This document shows, piece by piece, positions 22,680 to 36,033 of a stretch of 64,000 nt of DNA. How positions within the stretch are numbered: the first letter of the stretch is position 1; every line of letters begins with the position of its first letter. Source of the stretch: Rhynchospora pubera (Eukaryota; Streptophyta; Magnoliopsida; Poales; Cyperaceae). Both the position numbers and the translations under genes were made by a program. Location: contig CM051462.1 in assembly GCA_028095005.1 (NCBI GenBank), positions 88,733,846 through 88,797,845 on the forward strand, written 5' to 3'. Under the pieces are notes generated by a model. It was not told the origin of the DNA, made no database searches, and saw only the letters and a program-made list of their open reading frames with translations.

Positions 22680-25600
22680 GTGAGTTTAAATGTAGATTAT
22701 TGTGAAGAAATGACTTAGAATGAATTCAGAAATGATTGCAATGCTTAAATTACTCAGAATGAGAATTATTTGCACTTTATATGCGTAATTACTTGGTATA
22801 ATCCAATTTTTTATAATAAGTAAAACCTTAATCATATTCTAAAACACATGGAGACTTTAAATGTGAAGAAATGACTTAGAATGAATTCAGAAACGGTTGA
22901 AATACTCATTACTCAAATTGAGATTTATTTGCAACTTATGCGTAATTACTTAGTATAATCCAAACTTTTTGGATAAGTAAGATCTAAATCATATTCTTGA
23001 CAATATGGATAGTTTAAATGATGATATTGTGATGAAATGACTTAGAATGGATACATAAAATGTTGAAATGCTAATATATTACTTAGAATGAAAGTTATTT
23101 GCACTTTATATGCATAATTACTTGGGATAATCCATTTTTTTTTTAATAAGTAAGACCTTAATCATATTCAAGTCCGTATGGAGAGTTTAAATGTAAATTA
23201 TTATGATGAAATGACTTAGAATGAATTCGAATATATTACTAAGAGTTATTTTCATTTTATATGCATCATTACTTAGTATAATCCAAAAATAATTGAAATG
23301 ATCAAATTACTCAAAGTGAGAGTTTTTTTAATTTTATATGCGGAATTACTTAGTATAATCCAATTTTTTGTAATAAGTAAAACCATAATCATATTATAGG
23401 CCATAAGGAGAGATTAAATGTAGAATATTGTGAAGAAATAACTAAAAATGAATTCAGAAATGGTTGAAATGCTCAAGTTACTCAGAATGAGAGTTATTTA
23501 CACTTTATATACGTAATTACTATGTATAATCTAATATTTTTGAATAAATAAGATATGAATCTTATACTAGACGATATAAAGAGTTTAAATGCAGATTATT
23601 GTGATGAAATGACTTAGAATGAATCAAGAAATAATTGAAATTCTCAAATAATTCTCAGAACTGCATTATTTGCACTTTATATGCGTAATTAAGTTGAATA
23701 ATCCAATTTTTTTAATAAATAGGATATGAATCATATTCTAGACAGTATAAAGAGTTTAAATGTAGATTATTGTGATGAAATGACTTAGAAAGAATCCAGA
23801 AACGATTAAAATGCTCAAATGATGCTCAGAATTGCATTATTTGCAATTTTATATGCGTAGTTATCATATATAATCAAATCTTTTTGAATAAATAACATAT
23901 GAATCAAATGATCGATAGTATAGAGAGCTTATATGTAAATTATTGTGATGAAATGACTTCACATATGAATCATATACTAGACAGTATAAAGAGTTTAAAT
24001 GTAGATTATTGTGATGAAATGACTTAGAAAAAATCCATAAACGTTTGAAATGCTCAAATGATTCTCAGAATTCCATTATTTGCATTTCTATGCATAATTA
24101 CCATGGATAATCTAGTCTTTTTGAAAAAATAGCACATGACTAATATTTTAGATAGTATAAAGAATTTAAATGTACATTATTGTGATGAAATAACTTAAAA
24201 TGAATCCAGAAACGATTGAAATGCTCAAATGATGATCAGAATTGCATTATTTTGCAATTTTATATGCATAGTTACAATGTATAACCCAATCTTTTTGTAG
24301 AATAACATATGAATCATATTCTCGACGGTATAAAGAGTTCGAATGCAGATTATTGTGATGAAATGACTTAGAATGAATCCTGAAGCGATTGAAATGCTCA
24401 AATGATGCTTAGAATTGCATTATTTGCATTTTATATGCATAATTATCATGTATAATCCAATCTTTTCAATAAATAACATATGAATCATATTCTAGACGGT
24501 ATAAAGATCTTAAATGTAGATTATTGTCATGAAATGATGTAGAATGAATCTAGAAACGATTGAAATGATCAAATGATGCATAATTAACATGTATAATCCA
24601 ATCTTTCCAAATAAATAACAAATGAATCATAATATCGACAGTATAAAGAGTTTAAATGTAGATTACTGAGACGAAATAACTTAGAATGAATCCAGAAACG
24701 ATTGAAATACTCAAATGATGCCCACAATTGTATTATTTGTAATTTTTTATGCGTAATAAACATTTATAATCCAATCTTTTTTAATAAATAGCATATAAAT
24801 CATATTCTAGATGGTATAAAGCTCTTAAATATAGATTATTATCATGAAATAATTTAGAATGAATCCAGAAACGATTGAAATGCTCAAATGATGCTTACAA
24901 TTGCATTATTTTGCAATTTTATATGCGTAATTACAATGTATAACCCAATTTTTTTGAATAAATAACGTATGAATCATATTCTCAATGGTATAAAGAGTTT
25001 GAATGCAGATTATTTTGATGAAATGACTTAGAATGAATCCAGAAGCGATTGAAATGCTCAAATGATGCTTAGAATTTCATTATTTGCATTTTATATGCAT
25101 AATTATCATGTATAATCCAATCTTTTGAATATATAACATATGAATCATATTCTAGATGGTATAAAGATCTTAAATATAGATTATTGTCTTGAAATGATTT
25201 TCAATGAATCTAGAAACGATTGAAATGCTCAAATAATGCTCAGAACCGCATTACAATTTTATATGTGTAATTAACATGTATAATTCAATCTTTCCGAATA
25301 AATAACATATGAATCATTTTATCGACAGTATAAAGAGTTTATATGTAGATTATAGGGATGAAATGACTTAGAATGAATCCAGAAATTATTTAAATACTCA
25401 AATGATGCCCAGAATTGCATTATTTGCAATTTCATATGCGTAATAAACATGTATGGATCTTTTTGAATAAATAACATATGAATCATATTCTTGACAGTAT
25501 AAAGAGTTTACATATAGATAATTGTGATAAAATGACTTAGAATAAATCTAGAAACGATTGAAATGCTCAAATGATGCTCGGAGGTGCATTATTTGCACTT

Positions 25601-26760
25601 TATATGCATAATTAAGATTTATATTAATCCCATCTTGTTGAATAAAAAAATATTATGAATCATATTCTATGTAGTACAAAGAGTTTAAATACAGATTATT
25701 GTGATGAAATGACTTAGACTGAATTTAGAAATGATTGAAATGATCAAATGATGCTTAGAATTGCAATATTTGCCCTTTATGTGTGTAATTTGCATGTATA
25801 ATCCAATATTTTTAAATAAATAACATATGAATCATACTAGAGAGTATAAAGAGTTTAAATGTAGATTATTGTGATCAAATGACTCACAATATATCTGGAA
25901 ACGATTGAAATAATCAAATGATACTCAGAATTACATTATTTGCAATTTATATGAGTAATTACTTTGTATAATCCAATTTTTTTAATAAACTGGATACTAA
26001 TAATATTCTAGACAGTATAAAGAGTTTAAATGTAGATTATTGTGATGAAATGATCTAGAATGAATCCAGAAACAATTGAAGTGTGAAAATAATACTCTGA
26101 ACTGCATTATTTGCACTTTATATACGTAATTACTATATATAATTCAATCTTTTTAAATAAATAAGAAATGAATCATATACTAGACAGTATAAAGAGTTTA
26201 AATTTAGATTATTGTGATGAAAGGACTTAGATTGAATCCAGAAACGATTGAAATTCTCAAATGATGCTCAGAATTGCATTATTTGCACTTTATATGAGTA
26301 ATTACCATGTATAATCCAATATTTTTGAATAATTAACATATGAATCATAATTTGGACAGTATAAAGAGTTTAAATATAGGTTATTGTGATAAAATGACTT
26401 AGAATAAATATACAAACGATTGAAATACACAAATAATGCTCAGAATTGCATTATTTGCAATTTATATGAGTAATTACCATGTATAATCCAATTATTTTGA
26501 ATTAATCACATATTAATCATTTTCTATATAATATATAGAGTTTAAATGTAGATTATTGCAATGAAATAACTTAGTATGAATGCAGAAACGATTGAAATTC
26601 TCCTATGATGATCAGAATTGAATTATTTGCAAATTTATACGTATAATTACCATGTATAATCTAATCTTTTTCAATAAATAACATATGAATCAAATTCTAG
26701 ACAGTTTAAACACTTTAAATGTAGATTATTATGATGAAATGATTTAGAATGAATCCTGAA

Positions 26761-27460
26761 ATGATTGAAATGCTCAAATGATGCTCAGAATTGTATTATT
26801 TTCACTTTATATGTGTAATTACCAAGTATAATCTAATCTTTATGAACAAATAACATATGAATCATATTCTAAACAGTATAAGGAGTTTAATTGTAGATTA
26901 TTGTGTTGAAATTACATACAATGAATCTAGAAACGATTGAAATGCTCAAATGATGCTCAGAATTGTATTATTTGCGCTTTATATGCATAATTAACATGTA
27001 TAATCCAATCTTTTTTAATAAATAACATATGAATCAAATGATCGATAGTTTATAGAGTTTATATGTAGATTATTGTGATGAAATGACTTAAAATGAATCA
27101 AAAAACAATTGAAATGCTCAAATGATCCTCAGGATTGCATTATTTTCATTTTATATGCGTAACCTTGTACAATCCAATCTTTTGGAACAAATAACATATG
27201 AACCAAATTCTAGACAGTATAACTACTTTAAATATATATTATTGTGATGGAAATTACTTAGAATGAATCCAGCAACAATTGAAATGCTCAAATGTTACTC
27301 AGAATTGCATTATTTGCAATTTATATGCGTAATTACCATGTATAACGCAATCTTTTCGAATATAACATATGAATCATATTTTCGACAGTATAAAGAGCTT
27401 AAATGTTGATTTTTGTGATGAAATGACTTAGAATGAAACCACAAACGATTGAAATGCTCA
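26761..27460 (+). repeat. Satellite higher-order block, copy 1
   Basis: About four consecutive monomers that reappear in the same order at 29331-30033. They share private variants absent from neighbours, such as the TCAAATGATCGATAGTTTAT monomer and the monomer with GAACCAAATTCTAG. The copies are far more alike to each other than to adjacent monomers. Confidence 0.8.
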
Positions 27461-29330
27461 AAAGATGCACAGAATTGCCTTATTTGCAATTTATATGTGT
27501 AATTTGTTCGAATAATCCAATCTTTTTTAATAAAGAACATATGAATCATTTTCTAGACAATATATAGCATTTAAATGTAGATTCTTACGATGAAATGACA
27601 TAATATGAATTCAGAAACGATTGAAATGCTTAAATGATGCTCAGAATTGCATTATTTGCAGTTTATATGCGTAATTACCTTGTATAATCCGATTTTTTTG
27701 AATAAATAACATATGAATCATATTCTCGATAGTATAAACAGTTTAAATGTTCATTTTGTTTGATTAAATGACTTAGAATGAATCCAAAAACAATTGATAT
27801 TCTCAAATGATGCTCAGCATTGCATTATTTGCAATTTAATATGTGTAATTACCATGTATAATCCAATCTTTATGAATAAATAACATATGAATCACATTCT
27901 CTACAGTATAAAGACAGTAAATGTAGATAATATTGATGAAATGGCTTAAAATGAATCCTTAAACGATTGAAATGCTCAAATGATGCTCAGAATTTCATTA
28001 TTTGTACTTTATATGCATAAATTACCTTGTATAATCTCATATTTTTGAATAAATAACATATGAATCATATACTAGACAGTACAAAGACTTTAAATGTAGA
28101 TTATTGTGTGGAAATTATTTAGAATGAATCCAGAAACAATTGACATGCTCAAATGTTGCTCAAAATTGCATTATTTTCACTTTATATGCGTAATTACCAT
28201 GTATTATCCAATCTTTTTGAATAAATAACATGTGAATCATATTTTCGACAGTATAAAGATCTTAAATGTTAATTTTTTTGATGAAATGACATAGAATGAA
28301 TCCACAAACGATTGAAATGCTCAGAATTGCCTTATTTGCACTTTATATGTGTAATTTTGCTTGTATAATTCGATATTTTTGAATAAAGAACATATGAATC
28401 ATTTTCTAGACAGTATATAGAATTTAAATGTAGATTCTTGCGATGAAAAAACTTAGTATGAATCCAGAAATGATTGAAATGTTCAAATGATGCTCAAAAT
28501 TGCATTATTTGCAATTTATATGCATAATTACCTAGTATAATCCAATCTTTTTGAATAAATAACATATGCATCACATTCTCGAGAGTATAAACAGTTTAAA
28601 TATTGATTTTTGTGATGAAATGACTTAGAATGAATCCAGAAATGATTGAAATGCTGAAATAATGCTCAAAATTGCATTATTTGTAATTTTATATGTGTAA
28701 TTATAATGTATAGTCCAATCATTTTTAATAAATAACATATGAATCACATTCTCGACAGTATGAAGACTGTAAATGTAGATTATATTGATGAAATGACATA
28801 AAATGAATCCTAAAAATATTGAAATGCTCAAATGATGCTCAGAATTTACTTACCTGCACTTTATATGCATAATTACCATGTATAATCCCATCTTTTTTAA
28901 TAAATAACATATGAATCATATTCAACTCATGATAAAGAGTTTATATGAAGATTATTGTGATGAAATGACTTAGAATAAATCCAGAAATGATTGAAATTCT
29001 CAAATGATGCTCAAAATTGCATTATTTGCAATTTTATATGCGTAATTTTCATCTATAATAAATTTTTTTTAATAAATAATATAAGAATCAAATTCTCAAT
29101 CGTATAAGGAGTTTATATGTAGATTATTGTGATGAAATAACTTAAAATGAATCCAAAAATGATTGAAATGCTAAAATGATCCTCAAAATTGCATTATTTG
29201 CAATTTATATGCGTAATTACCTTGTATAATCCAATCCTTTTGATTAAATAACATATGCATCACATTCTCGAGAGTATAAACAGTTTAAATATTGATTTTT
29301 GTGATGAAATAATTTAGAACAAATCCAGAA

Positions 29331-30033
29331 ATGATTGAAATGCTCAAATGATGCTCAGAATTGTATTATTTTCACTTTATATGTGTAATTACCATGTATA
29401 ATCTAATCTTTTTGAACAAATAACATATGAATCATATTCTAAACAGTATAAGGAGTTTAACTGTAGATTATTGTGTTGAAATTACATACAATGAATCTAG
29501 AAATGATTGATATGCTCAAATGATGCTCAGAATTGTATTATTTGCACTTTATATGCGTAATTAACATGTATAATCCAATCTTTTTGAACAAATAACATAT
29601 GAATCAAATGATCGATAGTTTATAGAGTTTATATGTAGATTATTGTGATGAAATGACTTAAAAAGAATCAAAAAACGATTGAAATGCTCAAATGATCCTC
29701 AGGATTGCATTATTTTTATTTTATATGCGTAATTACCTTGTACAATCCAACCTTTTGGAACAAATAACATATGAACCAAATTCTAGACAGTATAAATACT
29801 TTAAATTTATATTATTGTGATGGAAATTACTTAGAATGAATCCAGAAACAATTGAAATGCTAAAATGTTACTCAGAATTGCATTATTTGCAATTTATATG
29901 CGTAATTACCATGTATAATGCAATCTTTTCGAATATAACATATGAATCATATTTTCGACAGTATAAAGAGCTTAAATGTTGATTTTTCTGATGAAATGAC
30001 TAAGAATGAAACCACAAACGATTGAAATGCTCA
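29331..30033 (+). repeat. Satellite higher-order block, copy 2
   Basis: Second copy of 26761-27460, offset about 2,570 bp (about 15 monomer lengths). The private variants occur in identical order. This indicates block duplication within the array, not independent monomer drift. Confidence 0.8.
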
Positions 30034-32927
30034 AATGATGCTCAAAATTGCATTATTTGTAATTTTATATGTGTAATTATAGTTTATAATCCAATTATTT
30101 TGAATAAATAACATATGAATCACATTCTCGACAGTATAAAGACTGTATAAGTAGATTATATTGATGAAATGACATAAAATGAATCCTAAAAATATTGAAA
30201 TGCTCAAATGATGCTCAGAATTTCCTTACTTGCACTTTATATGCATAATTACCATGTATAATATCTTCTTTTATAATAAATAACATATGAATCATATTCA
30301 ACTCAGGGTAAATAATTTAAAAATAGATTATTGCCATGAAATAACTTAGTATATATTCAGAAATGATTGAAATGCTCAAATGATGCTCAGAATTGCATTA
30401 TTTTCAATTTTATATGCGTAATTACTATGTATAATCCAACTTTTTTGTACAAATAACATATGAATCATTTTCTAGATAGTATAAAGACCTTAAATGTAGA
30501 TTATAGTGATGAAATGAGTTAGAATGAAACTAGAAACGATTGAAATGCTCAAATTATGCTCAGAATTCCATTATTTGCATTTTATGTACATAATTACCAT
30601 TTATAATCCAATATTTTTGAATAAGTAAAATATTAATCATATTCTAGACAGTATAAAGAGTTTGAATGTAGATTATTGTGATGAAATGACTTAGAATAAA
30701 TCCAGAAACGATTGAAATGCTCAAGTAATGCTCATAATTGCATTATTTGCACTTTATATGCGTAATTGACATGTATAATCCTATTTTTTGAACAAAAAAC
30801 ATATGAATCATTTTCTAGACAGTATAAAGAATTTAAATGTAGATTTTTGTGATGAAATGACTTAGAATGAATCCAGAAACAATTGGAATGCTCAAATTAT
30901 GCTAAGAATTGCATTATTTGCACTTTATATGCGTAATTATCATGAATAATCCAATCTTTCTAATAAATAACATATGAATCATAATCTAGAGAGTATAATG
31001 TGTTTAAATGTAGATTATTGCGATGAAATGACTTAGAATGAATCTAGAAACGATTGAAATGCTAAAATGATGCTCAGAATTGCATTATTTGCAATTTTAT
31101 ATCCATAATTATCGTATATAATCAAATCTTATTGAATAAATAACATATGAATCAAATGCTCGATAGTATAAAGAGTTTATATGTAAATTATTGTGATGAA
31201 ATGACTTCACATATGAATCATATTCTAGACAGAAAAAAGTCTTTAAATGTAGATTAGTGTGATGAAATGACTTAGAATGAATCCAGAAACGATTGAAATG
31301 CTCAAATGATTCTCAAAATTGTATAATTTGCACTTTATATGCATAATTACCATGTATAGTTCAATATTTTTTAATAAACAACATAAGAATCAAATGATCG
31401 ATAGTTTAAAGAGTTTATATGTAGATTATTGTGATGAAATGACTTAAAATGAATAAAAAACGATTGAAATGCTCAAATGATCCTCAGAATTGCATTATTT
31501 TCAAGTTTTATGCGTAATTACCTTGTATAATCCATTTTTTTAAACAAATAACATATTAATTATATTCTAGACAGTATAAAGACTTTAAATGTAGATTATT
31601 GTGTTGAAATTACTTAGAATGAATCTAAAAACGCTTGAAATGCTCAAATGTTGCTCAAAATTGCATTATTTGCACTTTATATGCGTAATTACCAAGTATA
31701 ATCCAATCTTTTTGAATAAATAACATGCGAATCATATTTTCGACATTATAAAGAGTTTAAATGTTGTTGTTTGTGATGAAATGACTTAGAATGAATCCAC
31801 AAACGATTGAAATGCTCAAAACATGCTTAGAATTGCCTTATTTGCATTTTACATGTGTAATTTGCATGTATAATCCAATCGTTTTGAATAAAGAACATAT
31901 GAATCATTTCCTAGACAGTATATAGAGTTTAAATGTAGATTCTTATGATGAAATGACTTAGTATGAATCTAGAAATGATTGAAATGCTCAAATGATGCTC
32001 AGAATTGCATTATTTGCAATTCTCCATACGTAATTACCATGTATAATCCAAAATTTTTATACAAATAACATATGAATCATTTTCTAGACAATATAAAAAA
32101 TTCAAATGCAGATTATTGTAATGAAATAAGTTGGAATGAATCCAAAAATGATTGAAATGCTCAAATTATACTCAGAATTGCATTAGTTGCACTTTATGTG
32201 CGTAATTTCCATGCATAATCCTATTTTTTTGAGCAAAAAACATATGAAACATTTTATAGACAGTATAAAGACTTTAAGTTGATATTATTGTGATGAAATT
32301 ACTTAGAATGAATACAGAAACAATTGAAATGCTCAAATGATCCTCAGACTAGCAATATTTTCAATTTAAATGCGTAATTACCTTGTATAATTCAATCTTT
32401 TTGAACAAATAACATATGAATCATATTTTAAATGGTATAAAGACTTTAAATGTAGATTATTGTGATAAAATGACTTAGTGTGAATCCAGAAACGATTGAA
32501 ATACTAAAATGATGCTCAGAATTACATTATTTGCAATTTTATATGTGTAATTAACTTGTATAATCCAACCTTTTAGAATAAATTACATATGAATCATATT
32601 TACGACTGTATAAAGGATTTAAGTGTTGATTTTTGTGATCAAATGACTTAGAATGAATCCAGAAATGATTGAAATGCTCAAAAGATACTCAAAATTGCAT
32701 TATTTGCACTTTATATGTGTAATTTGCATATATAATCCAATCTTTTTGAATAAAGAACATATGAATCATATTCTAGACAGTATCAGAGTTTAAATATAGA
32801 TTATTGCTTTGAAATGACTTAGTATGAATCCGGAAACGATTGAAATGTTCAAATGATGCTTAGAATTGCATTATTTGTAATTTTATGTGCGTAATTATCA
32901 TGTATAATGCAATTTTTTTGAATAAAT

Positions 32928-35900
32928 TGTGATACTCTATCAATTTTGTACTTGATACATTTTAATTATAAAAAGAAATGTTGCTTTAATTTTGTCAAGT
33001 TAATTTTAATTTTTTATTTTTCAAAATTCTTGATTATGTCACATATATTTTAAATTTCATATTACTAATTTCTAAAAAAAATAAATCATCATCTAAATTA
33101 GCTTGTAATTATGTAAATTTTGTTTTATTAAGTAAAACATTAGTCTATAAATTTGTTTTCTTTTTATAGCATAATAATTAACTTCCTACATATATCTAGC
33201 TTTTAATTGAATATTTAATCCTTTCGGACCATTGGATCTTAGGAACATTGTGTTGAATTTTCTCAACCATTGATTAAAAATCCGGATTCCATACCTTCTC
33301 TCTCTGTTTTATTTTTACTCATCCTTATCCATTCTACCGTCATAAAACAGTTGTTCTTATCTTCTTGTTCTTTTTCGATTGGAAACCCGAACATCATATT
33401 GACTGTCTATTTGTGGGGTGTATATATAGTCATCACCCTTCTCTTTGCCACGCATCACACAATCAATGCAATTCCTTTCTTTTTCTTCTTGTAATCTCTA
33501 TGTAGCGAATAGTGAAAAGAAGGGGGTCAAGTGACGGTGAGGTAGGACTTGGTGGTTTTGATCTTGCTAATTGTTGTTTGAGGTATATCCTTCAATTAAT
33601 CATCTGTCTTATATTTCTTTTCTTTAACGTGGGGTATGATCTTGGTGAAGTTTAAAACCAGTACTTCGTCTGTTTGCTGGTAAGAAAATATCTATAGTGG
33701 AGTAGGGTAAATATTTCATGAACTTCTATTAGTTTTTACACCGATCACATATAATTGTAATCTAGACATACTTAAAATGGATATTTGAAAATGATTTACG
33801 TGTTGATTCTGATCTTATACTGTTCTAAATTAGACTCGTATGTATTCTGATCTTAGATGCCTTCTACGGCTAGGTTATACAAGGACAGTGGTTCATATTA
33901 AAAGTATAATGTCAAACTTAGTTACGCGATAAAAATTATTCATATAGAATTAATGGAACTTGGATTTAAGTAATTCAACAAGCACATATAATGGCCAAAT
34001 TAAAAAAAGAGAAGTTTTAGTAAGTTTAGCAAATAATTCAAAGTTAATTACGTTGGTATTTGTCTCCAATTTCTTATAGTTTTATAAGATTATTTTAGAA
34101 ACTTAACATATGGTTTATTATAACAAAATTATATAGTATAATTAATAGGCCGCTTGCTTGATGACAAGTTGAATTAAAAGTATGTGAAACTATTCTTGAG
34201 ATATTATTCAAAAGTGTAATCTTTATAAAATATTAAAAAGTTTAATATTATATATATATAATATAATATATAGAGAGAGAATGGCTAACGTGCCATAGAT
34301 GGCACAAAGGATCCTGTGCCATAGAGTCGTTTTTCGAGATCAAAAATTCAAATGCTCAATCCGAACCGTTCAAGTTATTCACCATATTAAAATACCCTTG
34401 GAGACCAAATTTTACATTTTTTCGAATTTTTCTGCTATTTATTATGATATTTTAAAAAAACGTTATAATTGAATTATTTCAGACCCTCCAATTTGAACAT
34501 ATCAAAATATATAGCAAAAAAATTAAAAAAATGTAAAATCTGGTCTTCAATGGTATTTCAATATGGTGATCAATTTGAACGGTTTGGATTGACTGATTGA
34601 ATTTCGGATCTTCAAAAAATGACTAAAAAAAACATCTATGGCATTTCAGGCTTTCAGCCCACCTCTCTCTATATATATATAATAAATAAGATCATACTTA
34701 ACTAAGTGATAAGTCTGGTTTAACTTTTAGATAAGCCACGATAAAAATAAAAATAAAAGATGGCTAACTTAGATTTCGTTAAACTAGTATTTGACGAGAT
34801 TAGTTACGTCAGGTAATCAGTTGGATTTAGCGGGACCGATAGAGAATGACTTTTCTGACGACGAAATAAAAGACGAAACTTTTTGAAGATGTAGCTTCTT
34901 TTAAACCTCGTCAATTCTAGGCGTGGATGCCTTTTGAGATTTTGTGATTCTTTTGATAGGAACAATTAATTTGATTATGAATTATGAAATTGACTTGGAA
35001 TAAATGTGAAACAGAATGAGGCCAAATAGCTAAGTTGTTTTACCGGGGATTTCCATTATCAGGAGGTTGCACCCCAGCTAATGCCGGTGGCCTCCTTATT
35101 ATAGCGCTCACGGGCAACGCATACTGACCTACTCTGCTAATCGGCCACTATGCGATTTAGCAGTCATTTGGCATTTATATATTCTTTTTGTTTGAACTAG
35201 TTAGAAACATTGGGTGTGTGAAAGCGGACTACCCTGTGGAACTCCGAGGTAGTAACCCAGTTTTAGAGTATACTAGCCCCCACTTAGTGCACGGTGGAGG
35301 GCAGAAGCAATTAGGGTGAGTGTTTATACACTTATACACTAGGTATACACTCAAGGGTAGGATCCAATAAGCACAGGTTCTGTCAGGGAGCATAAGTTAG
35401 TAAAGACATGGGATTCATTTCCATATAGGCACATGACATCGTTATCAGGATCGAGACAAGTAAGGTGGATTTGGCACGTGAATTATTCCCGCAGGGTTAT
35501 AGCAATGTAAGGTGGAAACTCTCGTATTTTATTATATGATATTTCTCAAAAATATAGCAAATCATATTCTCTTATACTTTCTTAATTAATAATAATTAAA
35601 AGTCTTTCAGACAGGATTAACACGAATTTATGTATAAGTTCTAATCGATAGAATAACATAATCCTGAACTGGCAAACTTTATTACCACACTGAGTATTCA
35701 CGTACTCACTCCACAAAAATTGTGGATTCCAGGTACAGGTCCGACAGACGGGGAATATCCTTTAAGTGACCCAACCGAAGATGGTGATGCTACAAACTAC
35801 TAGTTTCTCTTACGTTATGTACTCTTTTTGTTAAATAAAGATGGAACATTTTGTTATGTAATAGCTGACCTTTTTAATGCTCTACACTGGTTATAATAAG

Positions 35901-36033
35901 TACATTCGTGGCATTATCTTGTGATTTGTGTGATTGCTTAGTGTACCATGTATATCCTTACTTGTATATAGCAGAGTATATACGCGTGGCGAGGTTGTCC
36001 TTCCCGAATGATGATTTGGTTCGGGGTGTGACA
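32928..36033 (+). mobile_element. Solo LTR inserted in the satellite (3.1 kb)
   Basis: Starts TGTGATAC, ends GGTGTGACA, and is flanked by a 5-bp target duplication TAAAT (32923-32927 and 36034-36038). Removing the element and one TAAAT restores an uninterrupted satellite monomer (GAATAAAT joined to AACATATGAATC). No gag-pol coding, primer-binding site or second LTR is present, so this is a solo LTR left by LTR-LTR recombination. Segment 35020-35580 is homologous to the inverted solo LTR at 43073-44492, and the TG...CA ends are of the same type. A foldback element at about 34265-34685 is nested inside, which partly explains the length. Ty3/gypsy membership is likely but not proven. Confidence 0.88.
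34265..34685. mobile_element. Palindromic foldback MITE nested in the solo LTR
   Basis: The left half (from TATAGAGAGAGAATGGCT) is an imperfect reverse complement of the right half (ending in AGCCCACCTCTCTCTATA) over essentially its full length. Paired landmarks are GAACCGTTCAA with TTGAACGGTTTGG, CCAAATTTTACATTTTTT with AATGTAAAATCTGG, and TGCTATTTATTATGATAT with ATATCAAAATATATAGCA. A transcript would fold into a hairpin with arms of about 200 nt. It is AT-flanked, so the exact ends and target duplication are not certain. Confidence 0.75.

Larger units (their letters stand above)
22680..32927 (+). repeat. AT-rich satellite array, left block (about 172-bp monomer)
   Basis: About 60 head-to-tail, diverged monomers. 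Period: GAATCA of the CATATGAATCA box falls at 27371, 27543, 27715 and 27889 (172, 172, 174 bp). Ordered landmarks in each unit are CATATGAATCATATTC, a GACAGTATAAAGAG box, TTTAAATGTAGATTATTG, GAAATGACTTAGAATGAATC, GATTGAAATGCTCAAATGAT, CAGAATTGCATTATTTGC, TTTATATGCGTAATTACC and TGTATAATCCAATC. The left-edge monomers (to about 23.5 kb) are a distinct variant. There is no coding capacity; short frames are repeat translations. The monomer size is in the range typical of plant centromeric or subtelomeric satellites, but position on the chromosome cannot be told. The array stops at TAAAT (32923-32927), where a solo LTR is inserted, and resumes at 36034. Confidence 0.95.

Noticed and set aside
34250..36033. 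LTR interior as a degraded retroelement with protein-coding parts
   Set aside because: No protease, reverse transcriptase or integrase motif was found in any frame; TG...CA ends and the TAAAT duplication fit a solo LTR.
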